From positions 1 through 64,000 of the forward strand of contig NZ_SRIO01000001.1 in the NCBI RefSeq assembly GCF_004684205.1: 64,000 bases of DNA. The letters run 5' to 3'. The DNA comes from Candidatus Macondimonas diazotrophica. Lineage in GTDB: Bacteria > Pseudomonadota > Gammaproteobacteria > UBA5335. Of this stretch, positions 1 to 9,106 are shown piece after piece. How positions within the stretch are numbered: the stretch's first letter is position 1; each line of letters begins with the position of its first letter. Both the position numbers and the translations under genes were made by a program. Under the pieces are notes generated by a model. The model was not told where the DNA came from. It did not search any database and was given only the letters and a program-made list of their open reading frames with translations.

Positions 1-141
1 GTAAGCCTTGAACTCACCCCCAAACTTCTCCGCCAACACCTTCGTCAGCGCCGCCGTCAGCGTCGTCTTCCCATGGTCCACATGACCAATCGTCCCCACA
101 TTCACATGCGGCTTCGTACGCTCAAACTTGCTCTTGGCCAT
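1..141 (-). CDS. tuf: Elongation factor Tu, 5' part only
   Basis: The first 47 codons of EF-Tu, which brings aminoacyl-tRNA to the ribosome. The reading frame starts [20 protein letters not shown] and includes the G1 loop GHVDHGKTT. The rest of the gene lies beyond the left edge of the window. It is the last visible member of the tRNA-Tyr / tRNA-Gly / tRNA-Thr / tuf cluster, which corresponds to the tufB locus of E. coli and Pseudomonas. A terminator-like hairpin separates it from tRNA-Thr. Confidence 0.97.
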   Translation of the reverse strand, partial: MAKSKFERTKPHVNVGTIGHVDHGKTTLTAALTKVLAEKFGGEFKAY

Positions 142-175
142 GCGCAACAATCTCCATGAGAAAATCAAATACGCC

Positions 176-206
176 AAAAAAGCCTCTCATTGAGCCACGA
201 GAGGCC
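176..206 (-). terminator. Hairpin plus T-run between tRNA-Thr and tuf
   Basis: On the minus strand, GCCTCTC pairs with GAGAGGC across a 10-nt loop and is followed directly by six T residues. This is the form of an intrinsic terminator. It sits after tRNA-Thr(GGU) and about 35 bp before the tuf start, so it may reduce read-through from the tRNA promoter into tuf or act as an attenuator. That role is inferred. Confidence 0.7.
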
Positions 207-222
207 ATCCCACACTAAACTA

Positions 223-298
223 TGGAGCCCATAACCGGATTTGAACCGGTGACCTCTTCCTTACCAAGAAAGTGCTCTACCGACTGAGCTATATGGGC
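223..298 (-). tRNA. tRNA-Thr (anticodon GGU)
   Basis: A 76-nt cloverleaf with encoded CCA. The acceptor arms are GCCCATA and TATGGGC, the T-loop is GGTTCAAATCC, and the anticodon loop TTGGTAA gives GGU. It is the third tRNA of the Tyr-Gly-Thr-tuf cluster, equivalent to thrT of E. coli. Confidence 0.97.
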
Positions 299-348
299 CC
301 TGAACCCAAAACCTGTGGTCACCAATCCTGTCCGTGCGGCCCGCACGA

Positions 349-422
<74 letters not shown>

Positions 423-466
423 ATCGAAGGACTGCGACCTGAACCGTATGTCCCAACAAAATTTCG

Positions 467-551
467 TGGTGGAGGGGGTAGGATTCGAACCTACGAAGGC
501 AGAGCCGGCAGATTTACAGTCTGCTCCCTTTGACCGCTCGGGAACCCCTCC
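467..551 (-). tRNA. tRNA-Tyr (anticodon GUA)
   Basis: An 85-nt class II tRNA with a long variable arm and encoded CCA. The anticodon stem-loop GCAGA-CTGTAAA-TCTGC gives GUA. It is the first tRNA of the cluster, beginning about 10 nt after the predicted transcription start. Confidence 0.97.
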
Positions 552-567
552 AAAACGCAAGCCCCAA

Positions 568-596
568 ATTATGTTCTGCTCGCCGCCACCTGTCAA
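568..596 (-). promoter_or_regulatory. Sigma-70 promoter of the tRNA-tuf cluster
   Basis: On the minus strand there is a perfect -35 TTGACA (591-596), a 17-bp spacer and a -10 CATAAT (568-573). A GC-rich stretch follows, resembling the discriminator of stringently controlled stable-RNA promoters. It lies just past the TolC-like stop codon, so the tRNA-tuf cluster does not need transcription from the efflux operon. Confidence 0.8.
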
Positions 597-599
597 ACC

Positions 600-2024
600 T
601 CAATCGATCCTGACCGGCAGCGCAGATAACGCAGCACGACTGGTGAGATAGTTGTCAATCGCGGCGAGATCGGCCGGATCCAGGGCACCCACCGCCGCCT
701 GCAGATTGAGTCGCCCCAGCAGATAGGCCAATCGGGCACTATCGAGATTCTGTTGAGCCGCATACACTTGCTGCAGCGCAAACAGAACATCGACTGCCGT
801 CCGGACCCCGACCTCCCGACCACGCCGAGCCGATTCGTACGCCGTCATACTGGACTTGACAGCCTGCTCGAACGCGCGCACCTGCGCAATCGCCGTATTC
901 AGCTGAATGAACGCCTGGCTCGCTTGCAATTCGGCGCCCCGCGCGGCATCGACAAGGTCACTCTTGCGCTGATTGTAAAGCGCCGCCGCCTCTTCGACTT
1001 GAGCGCTCAGCAACCCCCCGCGGAACAGCGGCACACTGAGCTGAACCCCGACCACCCGGCTCTCGGTTTCGTTGCGGGTTACGTCGCCGCCAAAGGCGGG
1101 ACGACGCGTCTCCTGGACATCGTAATTGCCAACCAGAAACAAGGTCGGCAATCGTGCACCCTGCCGGGCTCGGACTTCGGCGCGCGCCACTTCCACACCC
1201 AAGCCACTGGCAACCCGAAACAAGTTGGAGTCACGAGCCCGATCGACCCATTGAGCCTGCTCGGCAGGTTCCGGTGGCTCCAGCGGAAAGTCCGCACGCG
1301 GTCCCTTCAGGGCCGGAACCGACTGGCCGATGATTCGCGCCAGCGCCTGGCGCGCAATCGCGACATCGCCTTCATATTGCAGAACCTGAGCAGAAACCAG
1401 ATCGTAGCGGGCCTGCGCCTCATTGAGGTCCGTAATAGCGGCCGTGCCCACCTCGAAGGACTTTCGGGCACGCGCCAACTCTTGCTCAAGGGCGCGTAGC
1501 TCGGCTTGACTGGTGGCAAGTGCCTGCTCGGCCTGCAGGACCTGAAAATATCCGGATGCCGTCCGCAGAATCAGATCCTGACGGGCAATTGCAAACTCGA
1601 CCTCGGCCAGCGCCACCTGCCGCTGAGCCTGTCCATAGCGAAAGATCGCCTCGGCCACAAAGATCGGCTGGCGCAACGTGACGCCATAACTCCAACCGTC
1701 GGCATTGTCGACGGAGCCGCTTTGATCAATCAGCGTCGGGGGCGCACCTGGCGGACCCGGCAAAACGGCCGGATCACTGTCCACCTCCAACCAGGTCCGG
1801 TTGACACCGCCATTCAGGTCGATACTGGGGAACAGAACGCCGCGCGCCTGGCGGTTCAGCGTGGAAACTGCGGCGAGTCGATGTCGCGCCGACTCATACA
1901 CTGCATCGCGACTCTGCGCGAGCTGATAGATGTCCGCCAAACCAGTGGCCCACCCGGGGCCACTGAACGTCGACGCCAAGAGAATGCAGGCAACCGTACG
2001 CACTTTCGATCGGCGATTAGTCAT
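600..2024 (-). CDS. TolC-family outer-membrane efflux channel
   Basis: A 474-aa protein with an N-terminal signal peptide ending near GWATG. It has two repeated outer-membrane-factor halves rich in Gln, Ala and Arg, with the typical opening LADIYQLAQSRDAVYESAR. It would be the outer-membrane duct of a tripartite RND pump. It overlaps the pump gene by 8 bp, which indicates translational coupling. The substrate cannot be told from sequence. E. coli TolC-type channels are of similar length. Confidence 0.93.
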   Translation of the reverse strand: MTNRRSKVRTVACILLASTFSGPGWATGLADIYQLAQSRDAVYESARHRLAAVSTLNRQARGVLFPSIDLNGGVNRTWLEVDSDPAVLPGPPGAPPTLIDQSGSVDNADGWSYGVTLRQPIFVAEAIFRYGQAQRQVALAEVEFAIARQDLILRTASGYFQVLQAEQALATSQAELRALEQELARARKSFEVGTAAITDLNEAQARYDLVSAQVLQYEGDVAIARQALARIIGQSVPALKGPRADFPLEPPEPAEQAQWVDRARDSNLFRVASGLGVEVARAEVRARQGARLPTLFLVGNYDVQETRRPAFGGDVTRNETESRVVGVQLSVPLFRGGLLSAQVEEAAALYNQRKSDLVDAARGAELQASQAFIQLNTAIAQVRAFEQAVKSSMTAYESARRGREVGVRTAVDVLFALQQVYAAQQNLDSARLAYLLGRLNLQAAVGALDPADLAAIDNYLTSRAALSALPVRID

Positions 2025-5000
2025 GACTCACCCCCGTGCCGTGACCGGCATGGAAGCCACGACGCTCCTTCATCCGCTCCACCAAGAGATAGACCACCGG
2101 AACAACAACCAGCGTCAACGCCGTCGAAGTCACCATGCCTCCGATCACAGCCGCTGACAACGGTCCATTGGTATCGGCTCCTGCTCCCAGGCCTAGGGCA
2201 GCAGGCAGCAGGGCGAAAATGACGGTGAGGGAAGTCATGAGTACTGGCCTAAGCCGAACGGGACAGGCCTCCATCAGGGCCTCTTTCAACGGCACGCCTT
2301 CGGCGCGCCGTTGATTGGTCAGATCGACCAGCAAGATGGAATTCTTCGCCACCAGTCCGACCAACAGCAGCATTCCGATCATGGAAAACATGTTGATGGT
2401 ATACCCCAGCAGCCAAAGCGCCGCGACCCCACCAATCGCCGCGAGCGGCTGAGCCACCATAATGATCAGCGGCTGCAGGAAGGAATCAAACTGGCTTGCG
2501 AGAACCATGTACAGCAGGACCAGGGAAACCACCAGCGCGAAGACCATATAACCGGCTGTGTCTTCGAATTCCTGGGCCTGGCCGGTCAAATCAAGACTGT
2601 AACCGGTGGGCAGGACTTCAGAACCGATCTCTTGGGCCCGCACCATCGCCTCAGCCAACGGCATGCTGGGATTGATGAAGAAGAATCCGGCGTAATTGAG
2701 GTCGAATCGGCTGATTTCCGCCGGCCCCAGTGATTGCTGGATGGTCGCAATCGTGTCCAGGCGAATCAGATCTCCCGCCCGGTTACGCAAGAAGATCTTG
2801 CGCAAGTCATCCGGCACGGCATACGCACCCTCCTGGGCCTTGAGGCGCAGGTCATACCGCTCGCCGTCGCCCGGGTCGTCGTTGTAGCGCGCCACGTCCA
2901 TCCCGCCAACCAAGATGTTGGCCGCCTGCGCGACCTCCAGCGTCGACAAGCCCAGGCTCGCCACACGCTCCCGATCGATGTCGAGCTCGACCTGCGGCAA
3001 ATCGAGCTGCAGGGTCAAATCGATGCTCCCCATCCCCGGGGTCGCGGCAAGACGCTGGCGAATCTCCTCGGAATAACGCGCCACATCCGCAAGATTGCGA
3101 CCCCGCAGCACCAACTGCAGCGGTTCACCACGCTCTCCCCCGAACGCCGGCACTTCAGATATGAACACCTGAACTCCCGGGATTTCCGCGGCCTTTTCGC
3201 GCAATCGAACCGCCAGCTCCTGCTGTGAAATATCCCGCTCCGCGCGCGCTTTCATCGTGACAAATGCCACCGCCTGATTCACCTGGCCCTGCTGTCCCAA
3301 GCCGACCGCCGTGAAATAGCTCACCACCGTTGGCTCCTCGGCCAGCACGGCCTCCATGGCGCGCAGCCGACTGTCGGTGTACTCGACGCTCGACCCCAGA
3401 GGTGTTTTGAGTTGGACAAACAATTGCCCCTGATCTTCCTCGGGAACGAATTCGCCACCGACATTGGCAAAGAAGTAGCCGCTGGAAAGCACCACCAGGA
3501 ACGCAATCGCCAGCACAGCCCATGGCGCACCGATCGCCCATCCGAGCATGCGCCGGTACCCCGACTCCATGGCGCGAAATGCACGCTCAAACGCATTGAA
3601 TACGCGACCGTGCTCGTGAGAGACCTTGAGATACCGCGAACACATCATCGGCGTGAGCGTCAGTGCCACGAACCACGACACCAACACACCGAACACGACC
3701 ACGACCGCAAAGGACTCGAAAAACCGCCCCACGATCCCACCCATGAACACCACGGGCACGAAAATCGAGACCAGTGACAAGGTAGCCGCCAAAACCGCGA
3801 ACATCACCTCCTGGGTTCCGTTCATCGCAGCACTGACGGGATCCGGATCCAACTCCTCCCGATGACGGTAGATATTCTCGAGCACCACGATCGCATCATC
3901 GACCACGACGCCGATAAGCAACAGCAGCGCGAGCAACGTCACCACATTGAAGGTGTATCCGAAGAAGTACATCACCGCGACCGCGCCCAGCAGTGAGACC
4001 GGAATCGCCGCCGCAATGATCAAGGTGGAACGGAAGTTGCGGAGAAACAACAAAACCACCGCTGCCGCCAGCAGTGTTCCGGTAATCAAATGCTCCTGAA
4101 GCGCGTGCACCATCTCCAGGATAAAAGTCGAGGTATCGGTCGCCACGGACACCTTCAGGCCCGGCGGAAGCTGGGGACCGATTTCGGTGTCGAGTCGCGC
4201 CTTGATTTCGTCGATGATCGCCACGGTATTGCTTCCGGCAATCTTCACGATACCCAGCCCCACAGTCGGCTCACCGTTGAAGCGTGCAAGTTGGCGATAA
4301 TCCGCCAAACCGTCAACGACTTCACCGACATCCTGCAAGCGAATCGGCGCACCACTGGAAAAACCGATCACCATCTGGCCCAAGGCCGCCGGGTCGTGGT
4401 ATTCCAGGTCGAGCTTGAGCAGCGACTCCGTGTTGCCCCCGACGACAAAACCGCCGGGCAACAGGAAGTGCTCACGCTGAAACGCCTGAATGAGGTCCTG
4501 AACCGTCAATCCGTAGCTGGCCAGCCGAGCCGGATCCACTTCGACCCGGACGGTCCGTTCCCGGGAGCCGGCGATCCGCACTTCGCCCACCCCATTGACG
4601 TTCTCAAGTTGCTTGCGCAGCACATTGTTCGCATAGACGTTCAGTTGCTGCTCGGTTCGATTGCCCTGCAGGGCGAGCCACAAAATCGGCTGGGACGAGG
4701 TCTCCAACTTGGCGACAATCGGCGGATCCGCATCGGTCGGCAACTGGTTCAAAACCTGATTGACCTTCGCCTGAACCTCGTTGAAAGCAACATCAACATC
4801 TTTTTCCAACTCGAAATTGATGGCCACCACGGACACGCCGGGCGTGGAACTCGACCGGATGTTCTTGATGCCCGGAACGCTGTTCACCTGGCGTTCGATG
4901 ATGTTGGTGATGCTGGCATCGACGACTGACGGATTGGCGCCGGGCTGGATCGTCGTGATACTGATGACCGGAATATCGACATTCGGGAACCGGTCGACAC

Positions 5001-5097
5001 CGAGATCCCGAAAGCCGATGATGCCGAACAATACCAGCACCGCATTGAGCATGTACGCCAGCACATGCCGGCGAATCGACAGCTCCGGCAAATTCAT
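2017..5097 (-). CDS. RND efflux permease, HAE1/AcrB family
   Basis: A 1026-aa inner-membrane pump with the usual two-fold layout: TM1 followed by a large periplasmic loop, TM2-7, a second loop, and TM8-12. The opening MNLPELSIRRHVLAYMLNAV and the paired aspartates in TM4 (GVVVDDAIVVLENIYRHR), needed for proton relay, are typical of hydrophobe/amphiphile pumps rather than CusA-type metal pumps. It overlaps the adaptor gene by 4 bp (ATGA) and the channel gene by 8 bp, so all three form one operon. The substrate is unknown; drugs, solvents or fatty acids are possible. Confidence 0.96.
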   Translation of the reverse strand: MNLPELSIRRHVLAYMLNAVLVLFGIIGFRDLGVDRFPNVDIPVISITTIQPGANPSVVDASITNIIERQVNSVPGIKNIRSSSTPGVSVVAINFELEKDVDVAFNEVQAKVNQVLNQLPTDADPPIVAKLETSSQPILWLALQGNRTEQQLNVYANNVLRKQLENVNGVGEVRIAGSRERTVRVEVDPARLASYGLTVQDLIQAFQREHFLLPGGFVVGGNTESLLKLDLEYHDPAALGQMVIGFSSGAPIRLQDVGEVVDGLADYRQLARFNGEPTVGLGIVKIAGSNTVAIIDEIKARLDTEIGPQLPPGLKVSVATDTSTFILEMVHALQEHLITGTLLAAAVVLLFLRNFRSTLIIAAAIPVSLLGAVAVMYFFGYTFNVVTLLALLLLIGVVVDDAIVVLENIYRHREELDPDPVSAAMNGTQEVMFAVLAATLSLVSIFVPVVFMGGIVGRFFESFAVVVVFGVLVSWFVALTLTPMMCSRYLKVSHEHGRVFNAFERAFRAMESGYRRMLGWAIGAPWAVLAIAFLVVLSSGYFFANVGGEFVPEEDQGQLFVQLKTPLGSSVEYTDSRLRAMEAVLAEEPTVVSYFTAVGLGQQGQVNQAVAFVTMKARAERDISQQELAVRLREKAAEIPGVQVFISEVPAFGGERGEPLQLVLRGRNLADVARYSEEIRQRLAATPGMGSIDLTLQLDLPQVELDIDRERVASLGLSTLEVAQAANILVGGMDVARYNDDPGDGERYDLRLKAQEGAYAVPDDLRKIFLRNRAGDLIRLDTIATIQQSLGPAEISRFDLNYAGFFFINPSMPLAEAMVRAQEIGSEVLPTGYSLDLTGQAQEFEDTAGYMVFALVVSLVLLYMVLASQFDSFLQPLIIMVAQPLAAIGGVAALWLLGYTINMFSMIGMLLLVGLVAKNSILLVDLTNQRRAEGVPLKEALMEACPVRLRPVLMTSLTVIFALLPAALGLGAGADTNGPLSAAVIGGMVTSTALTLVVVPVVYLLVERMKERRGFHAGHGTGVSHD

Positions 5098-6182
5098 GCG
5101 GCGCGCTCCTGGGCGATGCGCACCCGGGCCCCATCCGTCAAATAGGAAGCACCTTCGACCGCAACCTGCTCGCCGGCCTCAAGCCCTTCAACGATTTCCA
5201 CGAACTCAGCGGTCTCGACCCCCACCTTGACCAGACGCTCCTGCACTTGGTCATCGGTCACCACATAGACGACAAGGCCGGACGGACGCCGAATCACGGC
5301 CAAGGGTGGAATGACCACGGCGTCTTCGCGCCTCGACAGCACGACCTCACCATTGACACTCCCACCGGGGCGCCACCCACCCGGATTGCGCATCTCCGCC
5401 AGTACCTCGATCGCACGATTCTGCGCACCGATCACGGGGCGAATCTCGGTAATGGGCAATTCCACCGGCATGCCGGGAGCGGTGGGCACACGCAACCGCA
5501 AGGTTTGCCCGACTGCCAATCGAGAACTCAGGACTTCCGGAAACGGCAACACAACCCGCAGCATTTGATCAGTACTGAGATGAAACAAGGGGTTTCCAGC
5601 GCCAATATAATCCCCCGGGCTCACCAATCGCTCGGCGATGACGCCCGAAGCAGGCGCGCGCACGGCTGTGCGGTCAAGATTGTTGCGCGCTCGATCGACC
5701 CCGCTCCGCGCCGCAGCCAGTTGTGCGCGCAACGCGGTCAACTGCGCCTCGACCTCATCCAATGCGTTGACTGAAAAGAAATTTTCCTGAACCAGCTGCC
5801 GATAGCGCTCGACTTGGCGCTGCTGCTGCTCGACCAACGCCTCCAGCCGACGCACATCGGCCGCCGCCCCATCGGCCGCCGCCCGATAGTCGGCAGCGTC
5901 CAGCTGGGCCACGACCTGCCCACGCTGCACCGATTCGCCCGCTTCCACAGCGACGGACAAGACGCGACCGGACACCTCGGCCGCAATACGCGGATCCACA
6001 TTCGACTGCAGCCTGCCGAGCGAAAACTCGAGATCCTCGACGACCTGCTGCTCTGCAAGCTCGGTCGTAATCAGCACAGCTGGCTGATCAGGCGGGGCTG
6101 CAGCATCCTCCTGACCGCACGCAACCAGCATCAGTGCAAGCAGCACAGCACATCCCGGTCTGATCCAAGTCCGCATGTTCAT
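5094..6182 (-). CDS. RND periplasmic adaptor (membrane fusion lipoprotein)
   Basis: A 362-aa adaptor linking pump and channel. The start at 6182 (MNMRTWIRP) is chosen because AGGGA lies just upstream and it gives a lipoprotein signal with lipobox LMLVACGQ. The frame is open further upstream but without a signal peptide. The biotinyl-lipoyl halves (AAEVSGRVLSVAVEAGESV and VRAPASGVIAERLVSPGDYI) flank an alpha-helical hairpin rich in Gln and Arg. It is the first gene of the operon. Confidence 0.94.
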   Translation of the reverse strand: MNMRTWIRPGCAVLLALMLVACGQEDAAAPPDQPAVLITTELAEQQVVEDLEFSLGRLQSNVDPRIAAEVSGRVLSVAVEAGESVQRGQVVAQLDAADYRAAADGAAADVRRLEALVEQQQRQVERYRQLVQENFFSVNALDEVEAQLTALRAQLAAARSGVDRARNNLDRTAVRAPASGVIAERLVSPGDYIGAGNPLFHLSTDQMLRVVLPFPEVLSSRLAVGQTLRLRVPTAPGMPVELPITEIRPVIGAQNRAIEVLAEMRNPGGWRPGGSVNGEVVLSRREDAVVIPPLAVIRRPSGLVVYVVTDDQVQERLVKVGVETAEFVEIVEGLEAGEQVAVEGASYLTDGARVRIAQERAA

Positions 6183-6388
6183 TCCCTGATTGATCCACAA
6201 AGTAATGGTCCCGTCGTCATGTCCACGGGCGTCAAGACATCGACGCAGCCTCACGATGCAACGGGTATTGCCGCCCGGGGCACGTCGTGCTCTGCAACCC
6301 AAGCCCCGCGCAAACCGTGCCGACCCCGGGTCGGGCACCGATTACCACGCATTTCTGCGTCGAAGAGATTGCGCAAAAGCGGCCTAAA

Positions 6389-6464
6389 TGGAGCTGGCGA
6401 CAGGATTTGAACCCGCGACCTGCCGATTACAAATCGGCTGCTCTACCAACTGAGCTACGCCAGC
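6389..6464 (-). tRNA. tRNA-Thr (anticodon UGU)
   Basis: A 76-nt cloverleaf with encoded CCA. The acceptor arms are GCTGGCG and CGCCAGC. The anticodon stem-loop GCCGA-TTTGTAA-TCGGC gives UGU. In E. coli the matching gene thrU lies directly upstream of tyrU. Here the efflux operon separates the two, with strand and order unchanged. Confidence 0.97.
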
Positions 6465-6496
6465 GTGTTGTTCTTGGCGCCCTGACGGGCCGGCCA

Positions 6497-6526
6497 AGGA
6501 TACCGTTAGAGGGCGCACGATCTCAA
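6497..6526 (-). promoter_or_regulatory. Candidate promoter of tRNA-Thr(UGU)
   Basis: On the minus strand, TTGAGA (6521-6526), an 18-bp spacer and TATCCT (6497-6502) precede a GC-rich run before the tRNA. The match to sigma-70 is fair and the position is right, but no start-site data support it. Confidence 0.4.
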
Positions 6527-6643
6527 TGCAAGACCGATCTGGAAACGTCAATGCCGATCCTCCGACCGGAATCGACGTCATCATCGGATCGACGCCCCGC
6601 ATGGTTCCATCCACCAACCTCAACGGGATCGTTACGAGCGCCC

Positions 6644-7618
6644 CTATTCCGGGGGCATCAAAGCCTGCCCGAGCCGCCGAAAGGCCTGGGACATCTCGCT
6701 TCCGAGCACGATGGCACCCGCACGGGTCACGGCATCGCGATGCAGGGTCGACAGGTGGCCACCGACCAGCACCGGCACTTTCGCTCGCTGAATCAGCCCC
6801 GCAAGCTCTTCTTCGAAGGTCGGCCAATAAGCGCCAACCGAGCCCGCCAGTACAATCGCGTCGCTCCCCGAGCGGCGCACGGCCGTGGGGAGGTCGGCGA
6901 AGGGCATGTTGGCGCCGAGCAGCACGATTCGATAGTTGCGCGTCAGCGCCGCCAGACAGAACAGCAGGAGCGCCAGTTCATGGTTTTCCGTCGGAACACA
7001 GGCGCATAACAGCTTGGGGCCGGTGGTCTCCAAGGCCATGTGATGAAAGCGGGCACCCAGCTTGTTGCGCATGAACACGCTGAAAAAATGCTCCTCGGCG
7101 ACGCTCCCCTCCTGGTTCTGCCATCGCCGCCCCACCTCTTCGAGCAGCGGAACGATCAGCTGGCTAGTGACCAGCTCCACGGGATAGAGCGACAAGGCTT
7201 CGCTGTAAACGGCATTCAGGTTCTTTTCATCGAAGCTACCGATCGCCAGAACCATGCGCGCGATGTAGCCCGCCCATAATCCTCGGGACTCCTGAGGAGC
7301 AGCCACCGTGACCGAGGTTTCGCCCCGTTGCTGCGCCTCGAGCGCCGCCCGGGCCTGGCCAATGGAGATTCCTCGGTCCAGAAAATCCAGAACTTGCTGA
7401 ATGCGCTGGACATCGGCGCGACTATAGAGCCGGTGGCCCTTCGGCGTGCGACGTGGACTGATCAAGCCATAACGGCGCTCCCACGCGCGCAGCGTCACCG
7501 CATTGACGCCCGTCAGACTGGAAACGGTCCGAATCGGAAACAGTTCTCGATCGTCTGAAGAAGCCGCATCCTGCTTCAAGCGCGAACCTTCTTGAGTACG
7601 TTGGTTATGCTCAAACAC
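6644..7618 (-). CDS. litR: LitR/CarH-type B12-dependent photoreceptor repressor (MerR family)
   Basis: A 324-aa regulator. A MerR-type winged helix (residues 26-90, core AVTLRAWERRYGL) is followed by a four-helix cap and a Rossmann B12-binding domain. The cap carries W166-x9-E176-H177, the Wx9EH signature of adenosylcobalamin light sensors. H213 in ENHELA matches the lower-axial His of the DxHxxG motif, with Ala replacing Gly. In known members, dark tetramers hold adenosylcobalamin and repress; light breaks the Co-C bond and releases DNA. The 7618 start is GTG. A TTG at 7579 has a better ribosome site (AGAAGG) and may be the true start. The likely target is the operon at 8548-13774. Confidence 0.88.
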   Translation of the reverse strand: MFEHNQRTQEGSRLKQDAASSDDRELFPIRTVSSLTGVNAVTLRAWERRYGLISPRRTPKGHRLYSRADVQRIQQVLDFLDRGISIGQARAALEAQQRGETSVTVAAPQESRGLWAGYIARMVLAIGSFDEKNLNAVYSEALSLYPVELVTSQLIVPLLEEVGRRWQNQEGSVAEEHFFSVFMRNKLGARFHHMALETTGPKLLCACVPTENHELALLLFCLAALTRNYRIVLLGANMPFADLPTAVRRSGSDAIVLAGSVGAYWPTFEEELAGLIQRAKVPVLVGGHLSTLHRDAVTRAGAIVLGSEMSQAFRRLGQALMPPE

Positions 7619-7822
7619 GAATCTACCCGCTACGGTATTTTAATCCAGTACGCTAAAGTCATGCGGATGGAACAAGTCGCTCATATCCTGTTTTCCTTGG
7701 TTCCGGATGCGCGTTGCGCTTGCCTGACCCCGCCCTGCGTTGCGCGCCGATGCGCGGCTCGCGCCTGAATCCAGGCAACACCCAGACCCGCAAGAACGCC
7801 GCAACGTGAAACGGAAACCTTG

Positions 7823-8533
7823 ATGAACCGAAAGCCTCCCGCCATCCGCGCGATCACCTTCGACCTCGACGACACGCTCTGGGAAATCGGCCCTGTCATC
7901 CGCGCCGCCGAAGCCCGCATGGAGCGCTATCTGCGACACCATTTCCCGGCCATGGCGCAACGTCTACCCGCCGGGGAAGTTCGCCGCCGAATGAATCGCC
8001 TGGCCTCACAACGCCCGGAGCTGGCTCACCACGTGACTGCCCTGCGCATGACCGTCCTCCAGCAAGCGGCGCGCGAAGCGGGGACGACCCCACAGGCCGC
8101 CGAATTGGCATTCGCTGAATTCATCGCCGCCCGAAACGCCGTCACACCCTTTACCGATGCCGCTGCGGTGCTGAACAGGCTGAGCGGGCATTTCTCGCTG
8201 GCCAGCATCACCAACGGCAACGTTGACCTGGCCACGACCAGCCTGCGGGGGTTTTTCCGCGTCAACGTCAGCGCGGAAACCGCCGGGATGGCCAAGCCGC
8301 ATCCCGCCATCTTTCACCTCACGTGCGAGGCGCTGGGTGTCGCCCCCGAAGAAACGCTGCACATCGGGGATGACCCCGAATGCGATGTAGTCGGGGCGCG
8401 GGCCGCCGGGTTGCATACCATCTGGTTCAACCGCCCCGGCCACCGGTGGCCGGGCCCCGGACAGGTACCCAGCTACGTGAGACAACTCAGCGAACTGCTG
8501 GAAAGACTCCTGCCCGGCCCGACATCCACTTGA
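7823..8533 (+). CDS. HAD-family phosphatase, YigB-like
   Basis: A 236-aa haloacid-dehalogenase-superfamily enzyme. All four motifs are present: DLDDTL with D14 and D16, the Thr of SITNGN, the Lys of GMAKPHP, and GDDPECD. The opening and the TNGN segment resemble E. coli YigB, which dephosphorylates the riboflavin intermediate 5-amino-6-(5-phosphoribitylamino)uracil. The ATG at 7823 is preferred over TTG at 7820 (GGAAA upstream). It lies between the regulator and its presumed operon on the opposite strand and converges with the DUF3833 gene 14 bp away. Confidence 0.8.
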   Translation: MNRKPPAIRAITFDLDDTLWEIGPVIRAAEARMERYLRHHFPAMAQRLPAGEVRRRMNRLASQRPELAHHVTALRMTVLQQAAREAGTTPQAAELAFAEFIAARNAVTPFTDAAAVLNRLSGHFSLASITNGNVDLATTSLRGFFRVNVSAETAGMAKPHPAIFHLTCEALGVAPEETLHIGDDPECDVVGARAAGLHTIWFNRPGHRWPGPGQVPSYVRQLSELLERLLPGPTST

Positions 8534-8547
8534 ACCGATCGGCGCCA

Positions 8548-9084
8548 TCACAGCTTCCGGAAAGCGAGCGTGACCTGTCCAAGCTCGACACCGAACTTGC
8601 TCATCCGGGCCCGATTGAGCAGCACACCATCGGGCTGAAGATACATCCAGTCGTCAAACTGGACATGGTAAGTCTTATCGCCCACGGGCAGGGCCAAAGT
8701 ATAGGTCCAGTTCAGTGCGCGCCCATAGACCACCCCCTTGGCGACACCCACCACATCGTCGGCCCGGCCTTCATAGTGATGGGCATCCACCCGCTTGATG
8801 CGCCAGATCCGCTGGGACTTCTCGCCATCGCTGTAGACAAAGTCCTCGGTCATCACCAACTCGCCGTCGACCATCTTGCCGTCGATACGGACCTCGAAAC
8901 TGCGCTTGAGCTCCCCGGCCCGGTCTTGAAACATACCCCATGCGCGAGTCTGACCGAGGAAATAGTCTTCCAGCACCAGCGGGGGCTCCGTCCCTTCATA
9001 GATTTTCGTGTTGACGCCGCCGCAAGCTGCCAAACCCAGCACACCCAGCAACGCCAACAAACGCATGCAATTTTTCAAGTTCAT
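8548..9084 (-). CDS. DUF3833-family lipoprotein
   Basis: A 178-aa predicted lipoprotein (lipobox LGLAACGG), with the remainder resembling the lipocalin-like DUF3833 family. It is the last gene of the light-cluster operon. DUF3833 proteins often sit beside Cfa-like methyltransferases and DUF1365 genes, so a role with modified lipids at the membrane is inferred; no biochemical function is established. Confidence 0.78.
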   Translation of the reverse strand: MNLKNCMRLLALLGVLGLAACGGVNTKIYEGTEPPLVLEDYFLGQTRAWGMFQDRAGELKRSFEVRIDGKMVDGELVMTEDFVYSDGEKSQRIWRIKRVDAHHYEGRADDVVGVAKGVVYGRALNWTYTLALPVGDKTYHVQFDDWMYLQPDGVLLNRARMSKFGVELGQVTLAFRKL

Positions 9085-9106
9085 CTCACTATCCTCGAGT
9101 TATAAA

